Shown: one piece after another, positions 22,620 to 34,140 of the stretch | How the letters are laid out: each line of letters begins with the position of its first letter | Position numbering within the stretch: position 1 is the first letter of the stretch | Assembly (NCBI GenBank): GCA_013146195.2 | Contig: CM028377.1 | Coordinates: 65,631,501-65,695,500, forward strand | DNA: 64,000 nucleotides | Source: Codonopsis lanceolata | Taxonomy: Eukaryota > Streptophyta > Magnoliopsida > Asterales > Campanulaceae | Direction of reading: 5' to 3' | Position numbers and translations under genes: made by a program | The notes under the pieces: model-generated | Told to the model about the DNA's origin: nothing | What the model saw: only the letters and a program-made list of their open reading frames with translations | Databases searched by the model: none

Positions 22620-23700
22620 TTAATCTCTTCTATTGTTAATAGTAGAAGTCTTATATATATAAAAAATATACAACCAAATGTGAGATACAACTCTTCTATT
22701 AGTAATAAAATGTGAAATTTTAAATCAAATGACTTTTAAAACCAAAATCAATTTATAACCAATATGAAATACATCTCTACTAATATTACCAATAGAAGAA
22801 ATGTATCTTACATTGTTTAGAAAGAAATGTCAGTTTTAAAAGTTTTTAGATTATTTTTTTATTACAAATAGAATAGATGCATCTATCTTACATTGGTTAC
22901 AAAGTATTCTATTATTAATACCAATAAAAGAGAAGCATCCCATATTGGTTATAAATTGATGTTAGTTTTAAAAATATTCTTATTACCAATAAAAAAGATG
23001 TGTCATACATTTGTTGGAAAATGATGTTAGTTTTCAAAATTTGTAGATAGAAGACTTCTCTCATTATTACCAATAGAAGATATATATCTCACATTAGTTA
23101 GAAATTAATGTTGATTTTAATTTTAGATAAAAGACTTTTACTATAAATAATTTATTACCAATAGAAGATATATATATTACATTTGTTAGAAATAGATGTT
23201 GATTATTATTACTTATAAAAGAGATATATCATACATTGATTAAAAATTGATGTTGAATTTAAAAGTATTTAGATAAAAGACTTCTACTTTATCATCAATA
23301 GAAGAAAAACGATGTATCTCACATTGTTTAGAAAGAGATGTTGGTTTTAATTTTTTTAAGATAAAAAACTTCTATTATTATTACCAAATAAGGAGATGTA
23401 TCACACATTGGTTAGAGAGTGATGTTTGTTTTAAAAGTCTACTATTATCACCAATAAAATATAATTAATTTACATTGGTCAAAAAATAATATTGGTTTAA
23501 AATTTTTTTAGATCATATATTTCATATTGGTTACAAAGAGATGTAACACACATTATTTAGAAATGAGTATTGGTTATAAAAGTTATTAGATAAGAGAATT
23601 TTTATATTATTACCAATATAAAATATGTATCACATATTATTTAAAAAGAGATATTGGTTTAAATTTTTTTAAATAAAAGACTACTATTATTAATAATTCT
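22620..23700. repeat. Array of diverged 55-95 bp repeats that switches orientation
   Basis: About ten units share TTATTACCAATAGAAGA, GATGTATCTCACATTGGTT, GAAATTGATGTTGGTTTTAA and AGATAAAAGACTTCTA in this order. Examples start near 22787, 22982, 23073, 23153, 23291, 23385 and 23610. From 22620 to about 22785 the same words are in reverse complement (AACCAAATGTGAGATACA, CTCTTCTATTAGTAATAA), so the array is inverted at its left end. Spacing is irregular and units are strongly diverged. Not coding. Confidence 0.75.
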
Positions 23701-24371
23701 TGCTGATAGAAAAAAAGGTTGTCTTTAAAAGATTGATATATTGCGCTGCGCTTAATTAGTTCAGATCATTTACACAACTAAAGTTGTCTTGTTGGAAAAT
23801 ACAATGGGTTATTGAGAGTGAAGGACGTAATTCATCACGAGCAATAGAAAGACAACAAAAAATTGCAACAATTTGTATTAATATCTTACCCTATATATAC
23901 TCATCTTGAAGAAGAAATTAAGGTGAAATAATGAAAAGAAAACCCAATGTATCCATCAAATTTCGCATTACACCATGAATTGAAATGTGTTCTAATTTCT
24001 AAGAGCATCTCCAACCTCAATCTTCTTAACACATCTTCTTAGCTGCGTCTCATTGTTACATACATATTTTTCTCTTCTTAGAGCATCCCCATTGTGCTTA
24101 AGAATTACAAAAATAACAATGAGAGAGATTCTTAGAGGAGAGATAAATGAAAAAAAATTCTTCATTAAGAATAAAACTGACCAGGAGGAAGCAGCAACAC
24201 AAGGGGGCGGTGTGGTGCACCATAACCTCAGATATGGCGCGTACACCACACGCGGTGAAGAGGAGCGTGCAAGGCCGTTTTCTGGTGGATCCACATGTCT
24301 ACCAATTGCACTAAAATCTGATTTTTCATTTTTCATTTTTAAAAAATCCAATCGTTCTGTCATTAGCCATT

Positions 24372-24414
24372 GGGTGGGGTGGGGTGGGGTGGTGGGGGTG
24401 TTCGGGGGGTTTGG
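24372..24414 (+). other. G-quadruplex-prone G-run
   Basis: Seven runs of three or more G (GGGTGGGGTGGGGTGGGGT, then GGGGG, GGGGGG and GGG) with very short loops lie just upstream of the ORF1 start. Confidence 0.7.
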
Positions 24415-24591
24415 GTGTCCAATGGTTACTTTTTCATTTTTTAAACCTTTTTTTGATTTTTATTTTCTTCCTTCTTCCCTATAAATATAGCACATCAACC
24501 TTCTTTATTTTCTCCACAACTTCTTCATTCTCTCTTCTATTTTTTCATCATCTCTTCTCTAAAATCAATTTATCTATATACTTATCTTCCA

Positions 24592-25896
24592 AATGGATTC
24601 AAGAGATAATAATTAATTTGTTTCAAAATTTACTAAATCCTTCAGATTTTGGAGAAAATCAAAATTCTCAAATTTCATCTATTCCCCAATACCCGCTTAA
24701 TTTTTCCAACAACTCAATTTGTTCCCAATTTTCCGAATTTCTACATGCCTTCAAATTTTGGACATTTCCAAAATTTTCAAGTTCTTGAAACTATTTGGAA
24801 TTCATCTTGTAACGTTCATTTTCCTTTGAATTATTGACAACCTACGGGAAACCAATTTTACATGCCGCAAGGTCCGCCTCGTGCATTTTTTTCATTTTAC
24901 ATATCTTCGAATGACGCATGTTGAACAAGTGTAAATGCAACTTCGTCCAGTAATTTGTCGGCAACGCCATCGTCGATTCCTGAGACGAAAATTAATTTAG
25001 AAACAATTGATTTTGACGACGAAGCGAAATCTGTACCGGAAAAAGACAAGGCTAAACATGCAAAATAAACCAATGATGAAGATCTTGTGCTTATGTAAGT
25101 TGTGCAGACTATTGACCAATGTCCACTAGTTGGTAATAATAAAAAGAGTGCGTAATATTGGAAGTGTGTAGTTGATTATTACAATGAACATTGCCCAATT
25201 AAATCGATGCCGAGAGATAAAGCAAAGTTGACACCACATTGGTCAACTAGAATTGCTCCATCAGTGAGAAGCTTCAACGAAATCTACAATAGGTTTCTCA
25301 ATACTAAACACATCGGTTGGAGCATGATGTTCTAATGAAAAATGCAAGAGAGTTATACCATCAAGAAAAATGTCAACACTTTATTTTTGATCATGTTTGG
25401 GATGAGTTAAAAAATTATTCTGTATCATTTTCTCCACAAACAGATATGTTTCATATCAATAAAAAGTTTAAGACGTCTGAATCCGAGAGCAATCATTCTA
25501 AGACTAGTGTGGATGTTGAAGATGTAGAAGAAATCAAGTTACGTAGTCGTCCGTTTGGACAAAAGGCGGCAAAGAGGAAGACTAAAGCTAAAGGAAATGT
25601 TCAAACATCTTCAGATGTAGATGAGTTGCATACGCTTTCTTTTGAGATGGTTGTTGTCGTTAGATAAATTCTCGGAAATAAAAAAACAAGAATTTGAAAT
25701 GAAAAAAATTGAAGTTGAAATGAAAAGTAAAGAATTTGAAATAAAAAAAATTGAAGTGGAAGCTAAACGATCAAGAGAAGAAAAAAATGAGCGCAGAAGG
25801 CTCGTGAAAGACATTGCTTTTCTTACTCATACCTCCCACATGAGTCCGACACAGTTTGTTATGTATCAACATGGATGTGAGAAAATAAATGTGTAG
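24592..25896 (+). pseudogene. PIF/Harbinger ORF1-like (SANT/Myb, NAM-associated) pseudogene
   Basis: ORF1 of PIF/Harbinger elements is a DNA-binding partner needed by the transposase. A likely start is ATG 24592 (MDSRDNN). A Myb/SANT-like segment around 25090-25310 reads VVQTIDQCPLVGNNK, YWKCVVDYYNEHCPI and LTPHWSTRIAPSVRSFNEIY with stops between. The C-terminus has RPFGQKAAKRK (about 25548-25580) and a charged coiled-coil stretch (KKQEFEMKKIEVEMKSKEFE), ending at KINV* 25896. This arrangement is common in plant proteins labelled NAM-associated. Multiple stops and frameshifts show it is dead. Confidence 0.75.
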
Positions 25897-26069
25897 AGGA
25901 AAAAATGTATGAATTTTAGTGCTCGATGTTTAATGTAACTCTTCTTTTAATATTATAAGTTTTTATGTAACTTTCATTATTAATGTTTTATGTAACTTTC
26001 AATATTATAATGTTTGTGAGTATTTATGTTTTATGTAATTTTATCATTTTATGTAATTTTTTCAATTTT

Positions 26070-26765
26070 AATGTTTTTATGTAATTTTCTATTTATTATA
26101 TTTTACGAGTTATGTATAATATGTGTTTTATAGATAATTTATTAATTAAATTATAAATTATATAATTTTAATTTTAATTATTATTTTTAAATTAATTTAT
26201 GTCTTAATTTATTTATACATAATATTTAAGTATGAAATATATTAAATAACGTTAAATAAATTTATTTTTTGAGAACTATAAAAATAAGATTAAAGTGTAA
26301 AGCTAATAAGGTGACAGTGAGACCTAGCTAATAAGATGTTAAGAAGATTATACAATATGAATATATATTTTTAAGTGAGTAAGAAGAGAAAAGTGTATAG
26401 GAGGCAGTGTGACCCAACTAAGAAGATGTGTAAGAAGATTATATAATTTGGATGCTCTTATTCCATTTAAAAATATATCTTCCTATTCATAATCTTCTTA
26501 ACACACTTTCTTAGTTGGGTTCCAGTGCCACCTCATTAACTTTACACTTCAATCTTATTTTTATACTTCTCAAACAAATAAATTTATTTAATTTTATTTA
26601 ATATATTTCATATTTAAATATTCAGTATAAATAAATAAATTTATAAATAATAAATTACTCATAAGTTATATAATTTATAATTTAATTAATAAATAATCTA
26701 TAAAACACATATTATACATAACTCGTAAAATAACATAAATATAAAATTACATAAAACATTAAAAT
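26070..26765. repeat. Long inverted repeat formed by the nested elements
   Basis: 26070-26340 and 26500-26765 are diverged reverse complements. For example, ACGAGTTATGTATAATATGTG pairs with CACATATTATACATAACTCG, and ATAAAAATAAGATTAAAGTG with CACTTCAATCTTATTTTTAT. The loop is about 160 nt. It arises because the two related elements lie head to head. Confidence 0.8.
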
Positions 26766-27056
26766 TTAAAAAATATATAATGATAAAGTTACATAAAACA
26801 TATATACTTAAAAATTACGTAAAAATAATTCAATAATTAGAATTAGATAAATACTTAAAAATTACATAAAAACTATTCACTATGCTTAAAATAAATATAA
26901 TAATTTCAATTCCACCCCCCAACGGTCAACTTTCTTAAAAAAATCAATTTGTCCCCCCCCCAACGGCACAAACACATGATTTTAAAAAAGAAATTCAAAT
27001 TAAAATTGAAAAATTTGACGGTGGGACCCATGACTAGCATTTCCCGACATGCACAT

Positions 27057-27466
27057 AAGGTTACGATTCTGGTTCACAGTTCCGGAATCGCCGGTTCATG
27101 GAGGGTAAAAGGAGGAACCAGATTCGAACCGTTAACCTTAAATCCGGTTCACGGTTCCAAAATAATCTTTTAATTTTTTTTGTGATTTTTGAATTTTTTG
27201 TGATTTTTTTTAAAAAACTATCTAAATAAAAACCGTTCGGGCCGTCCATTCCGATCAATCTAGGCCGTCCATTTGAATGTTGACCGTTTTTTTTGAATTT
27301 TAATGTTGGAACCGTGAAATCGATTGTTCACGGTTCGTTTGTACGGTTCATAACCACCGGTTCACTAAAAACCAAATATTCGAACCTTTATTGAACCGGT
27401 GAACCTTCGGTTTCGGTTCACTTAAAGACAGTTCCGGTTCCGGTTCGAACTGTGAACCTTAAACTA
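27057..27466. mobile_element. Possible MITE rich in GGTTC motifs
   Basis: The left end (TAAGGTTACGATTCTGGTTC) and the reverse complement of the right end (TAAGGTTCACAGTTCGAACC) are alike, and CGGTTCACGGTTC words recur inside. An hAT-type MITE is one possibility but no target duplication was established. Confidence 0.4.
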
Positions 27467-27747
27467 TTTGGGCATGTGTATTCCCACGCCCCGCCCAAGC
27501 GCGTGTGGTACACGCACCCACTTTGGGCAAACGGTGCATCACACCGCCCCTCTCCTTCTCCCTCTCTTTTCTTCTTAAATAGGAAGATTACTCCCTCTCT
27601 CTCCTACATGGCTGAATAATTAAGATGATATCTTCCCATTGCAATGTGCTCTCTCTTCTTATTTAAGAAGAGGGCATAAGAAGAAAAAAAACACAGTAAC
27701 GGGGATGCTCTAAGTCACAGTTCATATCAAAATTAGTCACACATGGT

Positions 27748-28262
27748 ACATAACACCCTCCTAGAAACGAACATTAGAAAGTTAACAAAACCGAGCATGC
27801 ATGTGTAAAACACCCACATGGTTTTTGAGGAATTTTCATTTTTTATGTGACGGCTACTTAGGTCATTTTGTTTTTTCAGAAAAAATAAAATCCTTTATAA
27901 TTACTTCCACCGTTAACAATGGAAGAATTACATTATTTTTCATTTAGCTTTATTCCTAGTAAAAATATATAATAATATGTAAACATAAAAGGTTAAGATA
28001 AAAATTACTTTCTTCCTTTAACTTATCCCTAGAAAAAAAATTATATATAAACATGAAAAGTTAAAAGATTTTTTACTTTCATATATAATTATATTTTTTT
28101 TCTAGAAATAAATATTACAGAAGAGAAGAGCAAAGTCTATTGTCAAAAGTGAGAATAAATAAGAAGGATTTTTTTAAAAAATAAAATAAAATGAAATGAC
28201 CTAAATGTTCTTAAAAAAATGTCCCATTAACCTGGCTTTTGATATGCTCGAGGGTGTTATGT
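27748..28262. mobile_element. Fold-back MITE-like element
   Basis: Termini ACATAACACCCTC and GAGGGTGTTATGT are perfect inverted repeats over 13 bp. Inside, AGGTCATTTTGTTTTTTC near 27870 pairs loosely with the region around 28190. No coding sequence and no clear target duplication. Confidence 0.5.
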
Positions 28263-28292
28263 GGGATGGATTTTGAGGTGGAGCGAGATTTA

Positions 28293-29079
28293 GATCATTT
28301 CCAATAGTTTGAAGTTAAAATTGTATTAAATATTTAAATTGGTGCAATTTTTGCACTAAATTTCTTCCATCATTTCTAACAGTACTACTTCAAAGTTTAT
28401 TCTAAAAGGAATATTCCAAGTATATTCTTCATTATTTAATTTAATTTTTATTCCAAGTATATGTTTTATTTCATTTAATTTGTATTAATCTATTTTAGCA
28501 AAACAAATATATTATTTATTGATTTAATATTAAATTAAATTAAATGTTATGCATTAAAAATAATAATTAAATACATGAATTTAATTGAGACTAAAATAGA
28601 AACATATTAAAATTAATAATTAATTACAAGACATTAATAAAGACTAAAATACAAGCATTAAAATAACTGAAATAAACAACTTAATAGACATGAAAATACA
28701 AATAAAATAAAACATAAATAGACATATGAAAATAATTTTATAAACTTTATTATAAATAAATTTAATATAATATATATCTAATAACTTACAATAAAAATAA
28801 AAATAATTGAATTAATTTTATGTTATTTCAACCAAAACATCAAAGTTGTATTTAAACTAAACAACTAAACTAACAATAATAATACAAACATAAAATACAA
28901 AATAGCTACTTAAAAAAAAAAGGAGCGAGAAGATGAAGTTGTGAATAGTCACACTTCAAATTTGAAGGGCTGGTAGGAATACTTTAAATTTGAAGTAGAG
29001 ATGAAGGGCTTGTTGGAATTGTAAATAGTGGACAAACATTTTGAAATTTGAAGGTTTGAAGTACTTGTTGGAGATGATC
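28293..29079. mobile_element. Tourist-like MITE
   Basis: GATCATTTCCAATAGTTTGAAGT at the left resembles the reverse complement of the right end, with GTACTTGTTGGAGATGATC. Flanks are TTA and TAA. The interior is AT-rich and non-coding, with TTTGAAATTTGAA repeats near 28955-29060. Confidence 0.55.
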
Positions 29080-29174
29080 TAATAGCACAATTTTCGATTA
29101 GTGAAATTTTGGTGGATACAGTGTGGGTATATATTTTCATATTTTGGCCAAGAAATAACCTCACTTTTAGTTGC

Positions 29175-29177
<3 letters not shown>

Positions 29178-29210
<33 letters not shown>
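29178..29210. repeat. (GA)n microsatellite
   Basis: About 16 uninterrupted GA units. Confidence 0.9.
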
Positions 29211-29213
<3 letters not shown>

Positions 29214-29262
29214 AACATTACATGATCAGTTGATCACATCTGCCCTTGAGGAAAATTTGATA

Positions 29263-29382
29263 CTCCCTAATCCGTCAAAAAATTATCGTTTGAGTTGACT
29301 TGCTGCATAGTTTAAGAAACATATTTGATTGGATTATTAATATTAGTTTGATGTGTAGTTTATTTTAAAATTTATATGTATA
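29263..29382 (+). mobile_element. Stowaway MITE, left half, split by the Ogre element
   Basis: Begins CTCCCTAATCCGTC after TA (29261-29262) and contains TTTGATGTGTAGTTTATTTTAAAA. The same segments occur in the complete MITE copies at 49787-50044 and 54348-54606, in reverse complement. It stops exactly at the Ogre LTR start; the other half resumes at 49046. Confidence 0.8.
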
Positions 29383-31164
29383 TGTAGACACCCCAATTTC
29401 GTACCCATTGGTATGTGACATGACATGTGAAATTTCAAGACATGTTAAAACTTAACAAATGTCAAATTACAGGGTTTAAAAATGCAAAAGGAAAAGCAGG
29501 ATGCGCAAATCAGTGAAATGCATGGGCCAAAATATCAAAAAGAGTCATAAAATTGGAACCTGGTGCCACCCATAGAGGAACCAGGCGCGGCGCCCACTTC
29601 ATATGTGGGTGGAGCCCAAATAGTGATTGTGCATTGTAACACTTTGCCTCCGGTACACTCTCTCAAGCACGTGGTACAAGCCGATGAAGCACAGAAAGAA
29701 AACTCAAAATGCCAATGAGATCCCCACTCCCAGCTATAAATAGAGGTGCTTGGCCTCAGTGAATACACGATTTCACTCCACACACAATTCACACAGTTAA
29801 AGAAACCGCGTTCAGTTTACGCAGTGAGCGAGAGAGAGAGAGTACCCCTCATCCTATAAGCCTCAAAGCCCCGTCAAATCTCCTCCAAACTTAAATCCAA
29901 CCGGTCAAAGTGAACCTTAGTCTTCCAGCTAAGATATATCCCACCTTATTTCTCCGGTTCAAAAATCTCAAAAAGAGCAGTTACCCTGCCCGAATCTAGA
30001 GGTCAAATCTGCTAGAAGCAAGCAGTTGCTCTGCTCGATTTCCGACAGAAGCAAACAAACAACAACAAAAACGCAAGCAGTTGCTCCGCCCATTTCACGG
30101 TGCCAGAAAGCAGCTTTCGGACGCAATTACTCTGCCTGAATCACAACAGCAACAAAAGACTCCCTCTCCCGGAAGGACAGAGCGAGCACAACCTACGCTT
30201 TTAAAGGTAAGCCTTTAAATGATTATATATAAAAGTGCTAATTTCAAGCTAGTCCGATGTAAAAATATAAGTAGTTTTGCTGTCCGGATCTCTATAGAAA
30301 ATAGCACTAAAAAGAGCCATTATTATGGCCGAATATTTATAAATGTATTTGTAATTACCGAAAGGAAGCGGCTGCAAGTTTGTAAATAATGTAGATATAG
30401 ATATATTTGTTTAAATGCTTTATTTCATTTGCTAGATAAATATAATAAAAGCATATTTTAGCCAAAAACTATTTTTGAGACCGAAAGGGCGAGTTGGGTG
30501 CCTAACACCTTCCCACCTCGTAACTTAGCCTCCGAACCCCTTTTTTACAAACTCTGGTTATTTTTTGTTTTTCTTTATTTCTCCTTAAAATAAAGATGGC
30601 GACTCTGTTATAACATTTTGGATTACAGTGAGGCCCGCAACATCATTTTTTTTTGCACTTTTCTGTTTTCCCTAAACAAGGAACGATGGGAATGAAAAGG
30701 GTGATTCACTTTCTTTATCTTGTTTTCCCCTAAACAAGGGAGGATGAGCTACGGAAAACCCAAAGCACTCATAGTAATCCAGAATGTACAATCAGTGCAC
30801 AGTGAGGCATGAGTGACGCATGACGTGTTCCCACGCGCCTTTGCAACATCATTTTTTTGCACTTTTCTGTTATCCCCTAAATAAAGAGAATGAGAATGAA
30901 AAGGGTGATGCGTTTTCTGTATCTTGTTTTCCCATAAACAAGGGAGGATGAGTTATGGAAAAATCCAAAGCACTCATAGTGGACTAAAGCACACTCAGTG
31001 ACCGAGGCATATTCAATGCACTTTTCGACAACACTCTTTTTGCACTTTTAATTTCGTCTTCCCTTTAACAATGGAGGATGAAATGAAAAGAGTGATGTCC
31101 TTCCGCAACCCGCGTTCCCTAAAAAAGGGCGCGCGGGGTCCGAGAGCGTTCCGGGGCACTCACA
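29383..31164 (+). repeat. Ogre 5' LTR
   Basis: 1782 bp, starts TGTAGACACCCCAATTTCG and ends GGCACTCACA. The U3 has a palindromic module (TGGTGCCACCC... GGGTGGAGCC, 29561-29616) and a TATA box. Closest in detail to 47287-49045. Confidence 0.9.
29735..29743 (+). promoter_or_regulatory. TATA box of the Ogre 5' LTR
   Basis: TATAAATAG about 120 bp after the U3 palindrome. The same box is at 47636, 45040 and 58835 in other LTR copies, and inverted at 37556-37564 in the solo LTR. Confidence 0.75.
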
Positions 31165-31165
31165 G

Positions 31166-31183
31166 TGGCGACTCTGTTGGGGA
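31166..31183 (+). promoter_or_regulatory. Ogre primer binding site
   Basis: TGGCGACTCTGTTGGGGA starts 1 base after the LTR end. This is the site type reported for Tat/Ogre elements (tRNA-Arg). The same site occurs at 60174. Confidence 0.85.
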
Positions 31184-32418
31184 CGTCGTTTTTATTTTAA
31201 AGAAAATAAAAATGGAGGGCTAGACTCAGTTTTCATGGAAAAGAAAAAATTAGTTTTCTTTAGTTTTTGGTTAAAATATGCTTATTATATTTATTTAGCA
31301 TTTTAAATATTGCATTCTTATATATCTGTGTATATATTTGTGGATATGATCCTCCATCTTGCAGCAGTTTTGTTCCAGTTACCATTACATGTATATTAAA
31401 AAAAAGAGAGAATAAAGTAGATTTCCGGGTAGCATAACAAAAGGGCTGGGGCTTTATTTTATTATTGCTTTATTCGCTTTATATTTTTATTCTGCTTGCT
31501 TATTTTTTTTATCACGTAAAATATGTACATATTATTTTATTTTGTCATTTTATTTTGGGGACTAGGACCAATATGTAATTAATAGGAATATATAGATTCC
31601 CACACTTTTCTTTCTATTTCTTGATCTGAATGGTTGCTTGCTCACGCTCAAACTAAAAAAGGTGAGAAAATCCACAAAGAACAGCGAGACATACCATATC
31701 TGTTTTATTTACTATTTTATATGTGAAAAAAACATTTTACTGCTTTCTAGATACCGCACACACGTTCACGCACGTAGAAATATTCCAAACTGCTACTCTA
31801 CACCATGTCCAGCCTACCCCCTGCATCAACCAACGTTAAATTACATATAGATTCTCAGGACACTTCATGGACCGATCGGTTTTTACATCTCTGAATCATT
31901 GGCCAGTCCCGTGAAAACAAAAAAAAAGAGCAAAAAAAAAATGAATAAAAGTATAAACAAGGGTTGACTAATAATTTTCTGATGTTAGACCTAGACCATT
32001 TTGAATGGTGGATCGTGAAAGAGTATAGGCCCTTCGTCTGAGATCAGTCCGATCTTGGGGAGTCGAAAGACAGGTGGAATACGAGGGTCCTATACTCTGG
32101 AAAAAGAATCCACTATTCCAGGAATAGTCCTGAGACCGTCAAAACAAAGCGGATGCTTGTCCGATCAATTGTAGGGAAAATGAATAATAATAAAAAATAT
32201 TAATAAAGGCACGTTGTACTCCAAATCCAGAAAGCCTTCAGCCAACCCTTTTTGATGCCTTCAAACCCATTTTCCTCAGAAACATAGCCCGAGTTTGGAA
32301 AAGCAGAGATAGTACTGGTTGGTTAATACGGGATACAAACATAGAGATCAGATCAGAAAGTATCGAGGTCAGATCAGAAAAGGGCATAATCAGTACAGAG
32401 GATACAAATTTGAGCAGT
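31184..32418 (+). other. Ogre 5' leader
   Basis: Untranslated sequence also found in the second Ogre-type element (60192-61544). Shared blocks include GGACACTTCA, AGAGTATAGGCCCTTCG and GTCCGATCTTGGGGAGTCG. No ORF is supported. Confidence 0.7.
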
Positions 32419-33351
32419 ATGGCCGCTAAAAATAAACAAACTATGACTAGGACCAGTAATGAGAAGAACGGTCGTGAACCAGAAAAAGAAACTCCTTCTG
32501 GATTTGAAATCTGGCTAAAAAGGGAATTGGATGCCTATGTGAAAAAGGTGACAAACCAAGTGGTTGGCAATCTTTTGGCAAGTTTTACAGAAACCCTTGC
32601 CACTATCTCTCAACAAATTAAAAGCCCAAAGTTTGCTCCTGATACTTCTTTCCTTCCTGGTATAAACTATCCTAATACCACAGAAAATATCATTTTCCAA
32701 GCCTCCAAAAAGCAGGCAAGTACTAGCCTTCAACCAAATATCGAACCTATTTCCCAAGGTGGTATTATTCCAAACGCTTATAACCTCAATCCACCTCCCC
32801 CAAAAACCAACCCTGAACTCCTTCACCTAAATTCCTGTTACCATAACCAGAAAAATTACCTTCCCCTCGATCCTTCAAATACCTATTCTCAGCAAAAGGC
32901 TCATGGAACCTTAACGGGAATGATTTGTGCACAAGAAGAAGAACCTCCCTTAAACAAGAGCCCGTGCAATCAAGTCCTAACACAATATTCCTCGAAGGAA
33001 AATACCCAACCCAATTACTCAACCAAACCTCAGCCTAGTATCCTACCCAAACCAAAAGGAAGGAAAGAACTAATCCCAAGGCATTATGATGAGTTACCTG
33101 CCCCAAGATCCGAAATCTTTCAAATATTATGGGCCCATGGGATGCTTAAACCCATTGCAAATTATCAGCCTCCCAACCCACTGCCTGGCACGTGGAATCA
33201 CACCCATTTTTGTGAATACCATCGTTGCAGTGGTCATCTCACTGACAAGTGCTATGTGCTCAAAAACGCCATCCAGGACCTCCTTGACAATGAAATGATC
33301 ACGGTGGCAGACACAAGGATTTTAAGAGCCAACCAAGCAAAAAAGGTCTAG
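32419..33351 (+). pseudogene. Ogre gag, shortened
   Basis: The start is taken as ATG 32419 (MAAKNKQTMTRTSNEK), since an upstream TTG in the same frame has no support and the second Ogre-type element has a similar ATGGCGG start. The N-terminus is followed by a Pro/Asn/Gln-rich stretch and, at about 33190-33300, the C-terminal CEYHRCSGHLTDKCYVLK with QDLLDN, the zinc-knuckle-like end of Tat/Ogre gag. The central Retrotrans_gag capsid core normally expected is not seen. At about 311 codons it is around half the usual length. The frame itself is open, so this is a deletion derivative rather than a point-mutated gene. Confidence 0.75.
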
Positions 33352-33456
33352 AGGTCGAAGAAACCTATTTAGCCAAAATAAAGGTGTTGTGAATACCCCC
33401 TTCAAATAAAAGAGAGAGGAGTTTCGTATGATTGTCTAGGAGACAGTTTTCTGGGA

Positions 33457-34140
33457 ATGGTAGATGGAAGCACTAGCTATGAAAAGCTCCCTGCTGAGTT
33501 TGAGTCTATTGCTGATAAGCCTCTGCAGAATTGGTATATTACGACCGACCCGCTCTTGTCACCCGCAGATCTAATGGACCGTTTCGGATATATTATTACC
33601 CATCCTTCCTATAGCCTTACGGATTGGTCATCTACCGATCCGCTCCCTAAAATTGAGGATCTCAAACCCCAGGTCCTCAATAATGTAAATAACCATGTAC
33701 AATTTGCTAATAATGATAATCTAGATATCTTTGCGTATTCCTTAGTTACACCTTCATTAAAAGACACATTGATTAGCTTTAATAATGAGTCATTTGATAA
33801 AATTGACCCAAAAGATAAAAGTTACTTGCTTGAGCTCGCGAAGTCAGTCAAGCACCAAGAAAATCCTCAATCAGCAGCAGCAGATGAAGACTTGTCCGCC
33901 ATCAATCTGGGGCTAAACAATGAAACCAAAGAAGTCAAAATCGGCAGCTACCTGCAAGGTTCTGAAAGGGTAGCACTTATTGACCTCCTCAAAGAATTCG
34001 TGGACGTCTTTGCATGGTCCTACGAAGATATGCCTGGGCTGGATCCAGCCATTGTTGAACACCGGATTCCTACTTATCGGATGCACGGCCAGTCAACCAG
34101 AAACTCCGTCGAATCAAACCAGAATGGTCACTACAAGTAA
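33457..34140 (+). pseudogene. Ogre pol N-terminal linker, protease absent
   Basis: An open frame of 228 codons leading to the RT. It contains EVKIGSYLQGSERVALIDLL and FAWSYEDMPGLDPAIVEHRI, the segment that precedes RT in Tat/Ogre pol. No DTG/DSG aspartic protease motif is present in 33352-34140, although protease should lie here. Near 34100-34140 the frame breaks and about 25 codons normally found between HRI and the RT start (VPKPNGKV) are missing. Confidence 0.7.

Larger units (their letters stand above)
24081..26457 (+). mobile_element. Inner PIF/Harbinger-type element with ORF1 remnant
   Basis: Starts GAGCATCCCC, ends GGATGCTC, flanked by TTA at 24078-24080 and 26458-26460. Length 2377 bp. 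Contains the ORF1 (Myb/SANT-like) pseudogene but no DDE transposase. It sits 75 bp inside the outer element. Confidence 0.75.
24003..27710 (-). mobile_element. Outer PIF/Harbinger-type element, split by an inner relative
   Basis: Ends are GAGCATCTCC (24003) and GGGGATGCTC (to 27710), flanked by TAA on both sides (24000-24002, 27711-27713), the 3-bp TWA duplication of this superfamily. Its left end resembles the reverse complement of the right end of the inner element, and its right end the reverse complement of the inner left end. It is therefore the same family in opposite orientation. No transposase is seen; 26885-27480 holds GGTTC-rich sequence. It is a non-autonomous copy. Confidence 0.7.

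Noticed and set aside
22620..23700. CRISPR-like array
   Set aside because: Plant nuclear context, strongly diverged units, irregular spacing and an orientation switch; no conserved repeat with unique spacers.
24053..24788. Overlapping ORFs of 123-143 codons before the Harbinger ORF1
   Set aside because: They cover the element end and the G-run, have no domain, and overlap each other on both strands.
29535..29792. 85-codon minus-strand ORF, repeated at 47436-47693
   Set aside because: Both copies lie at the same place in the two LTRs, so the similarity reflects LTR identity; no domain and a non-coding U3/R context.
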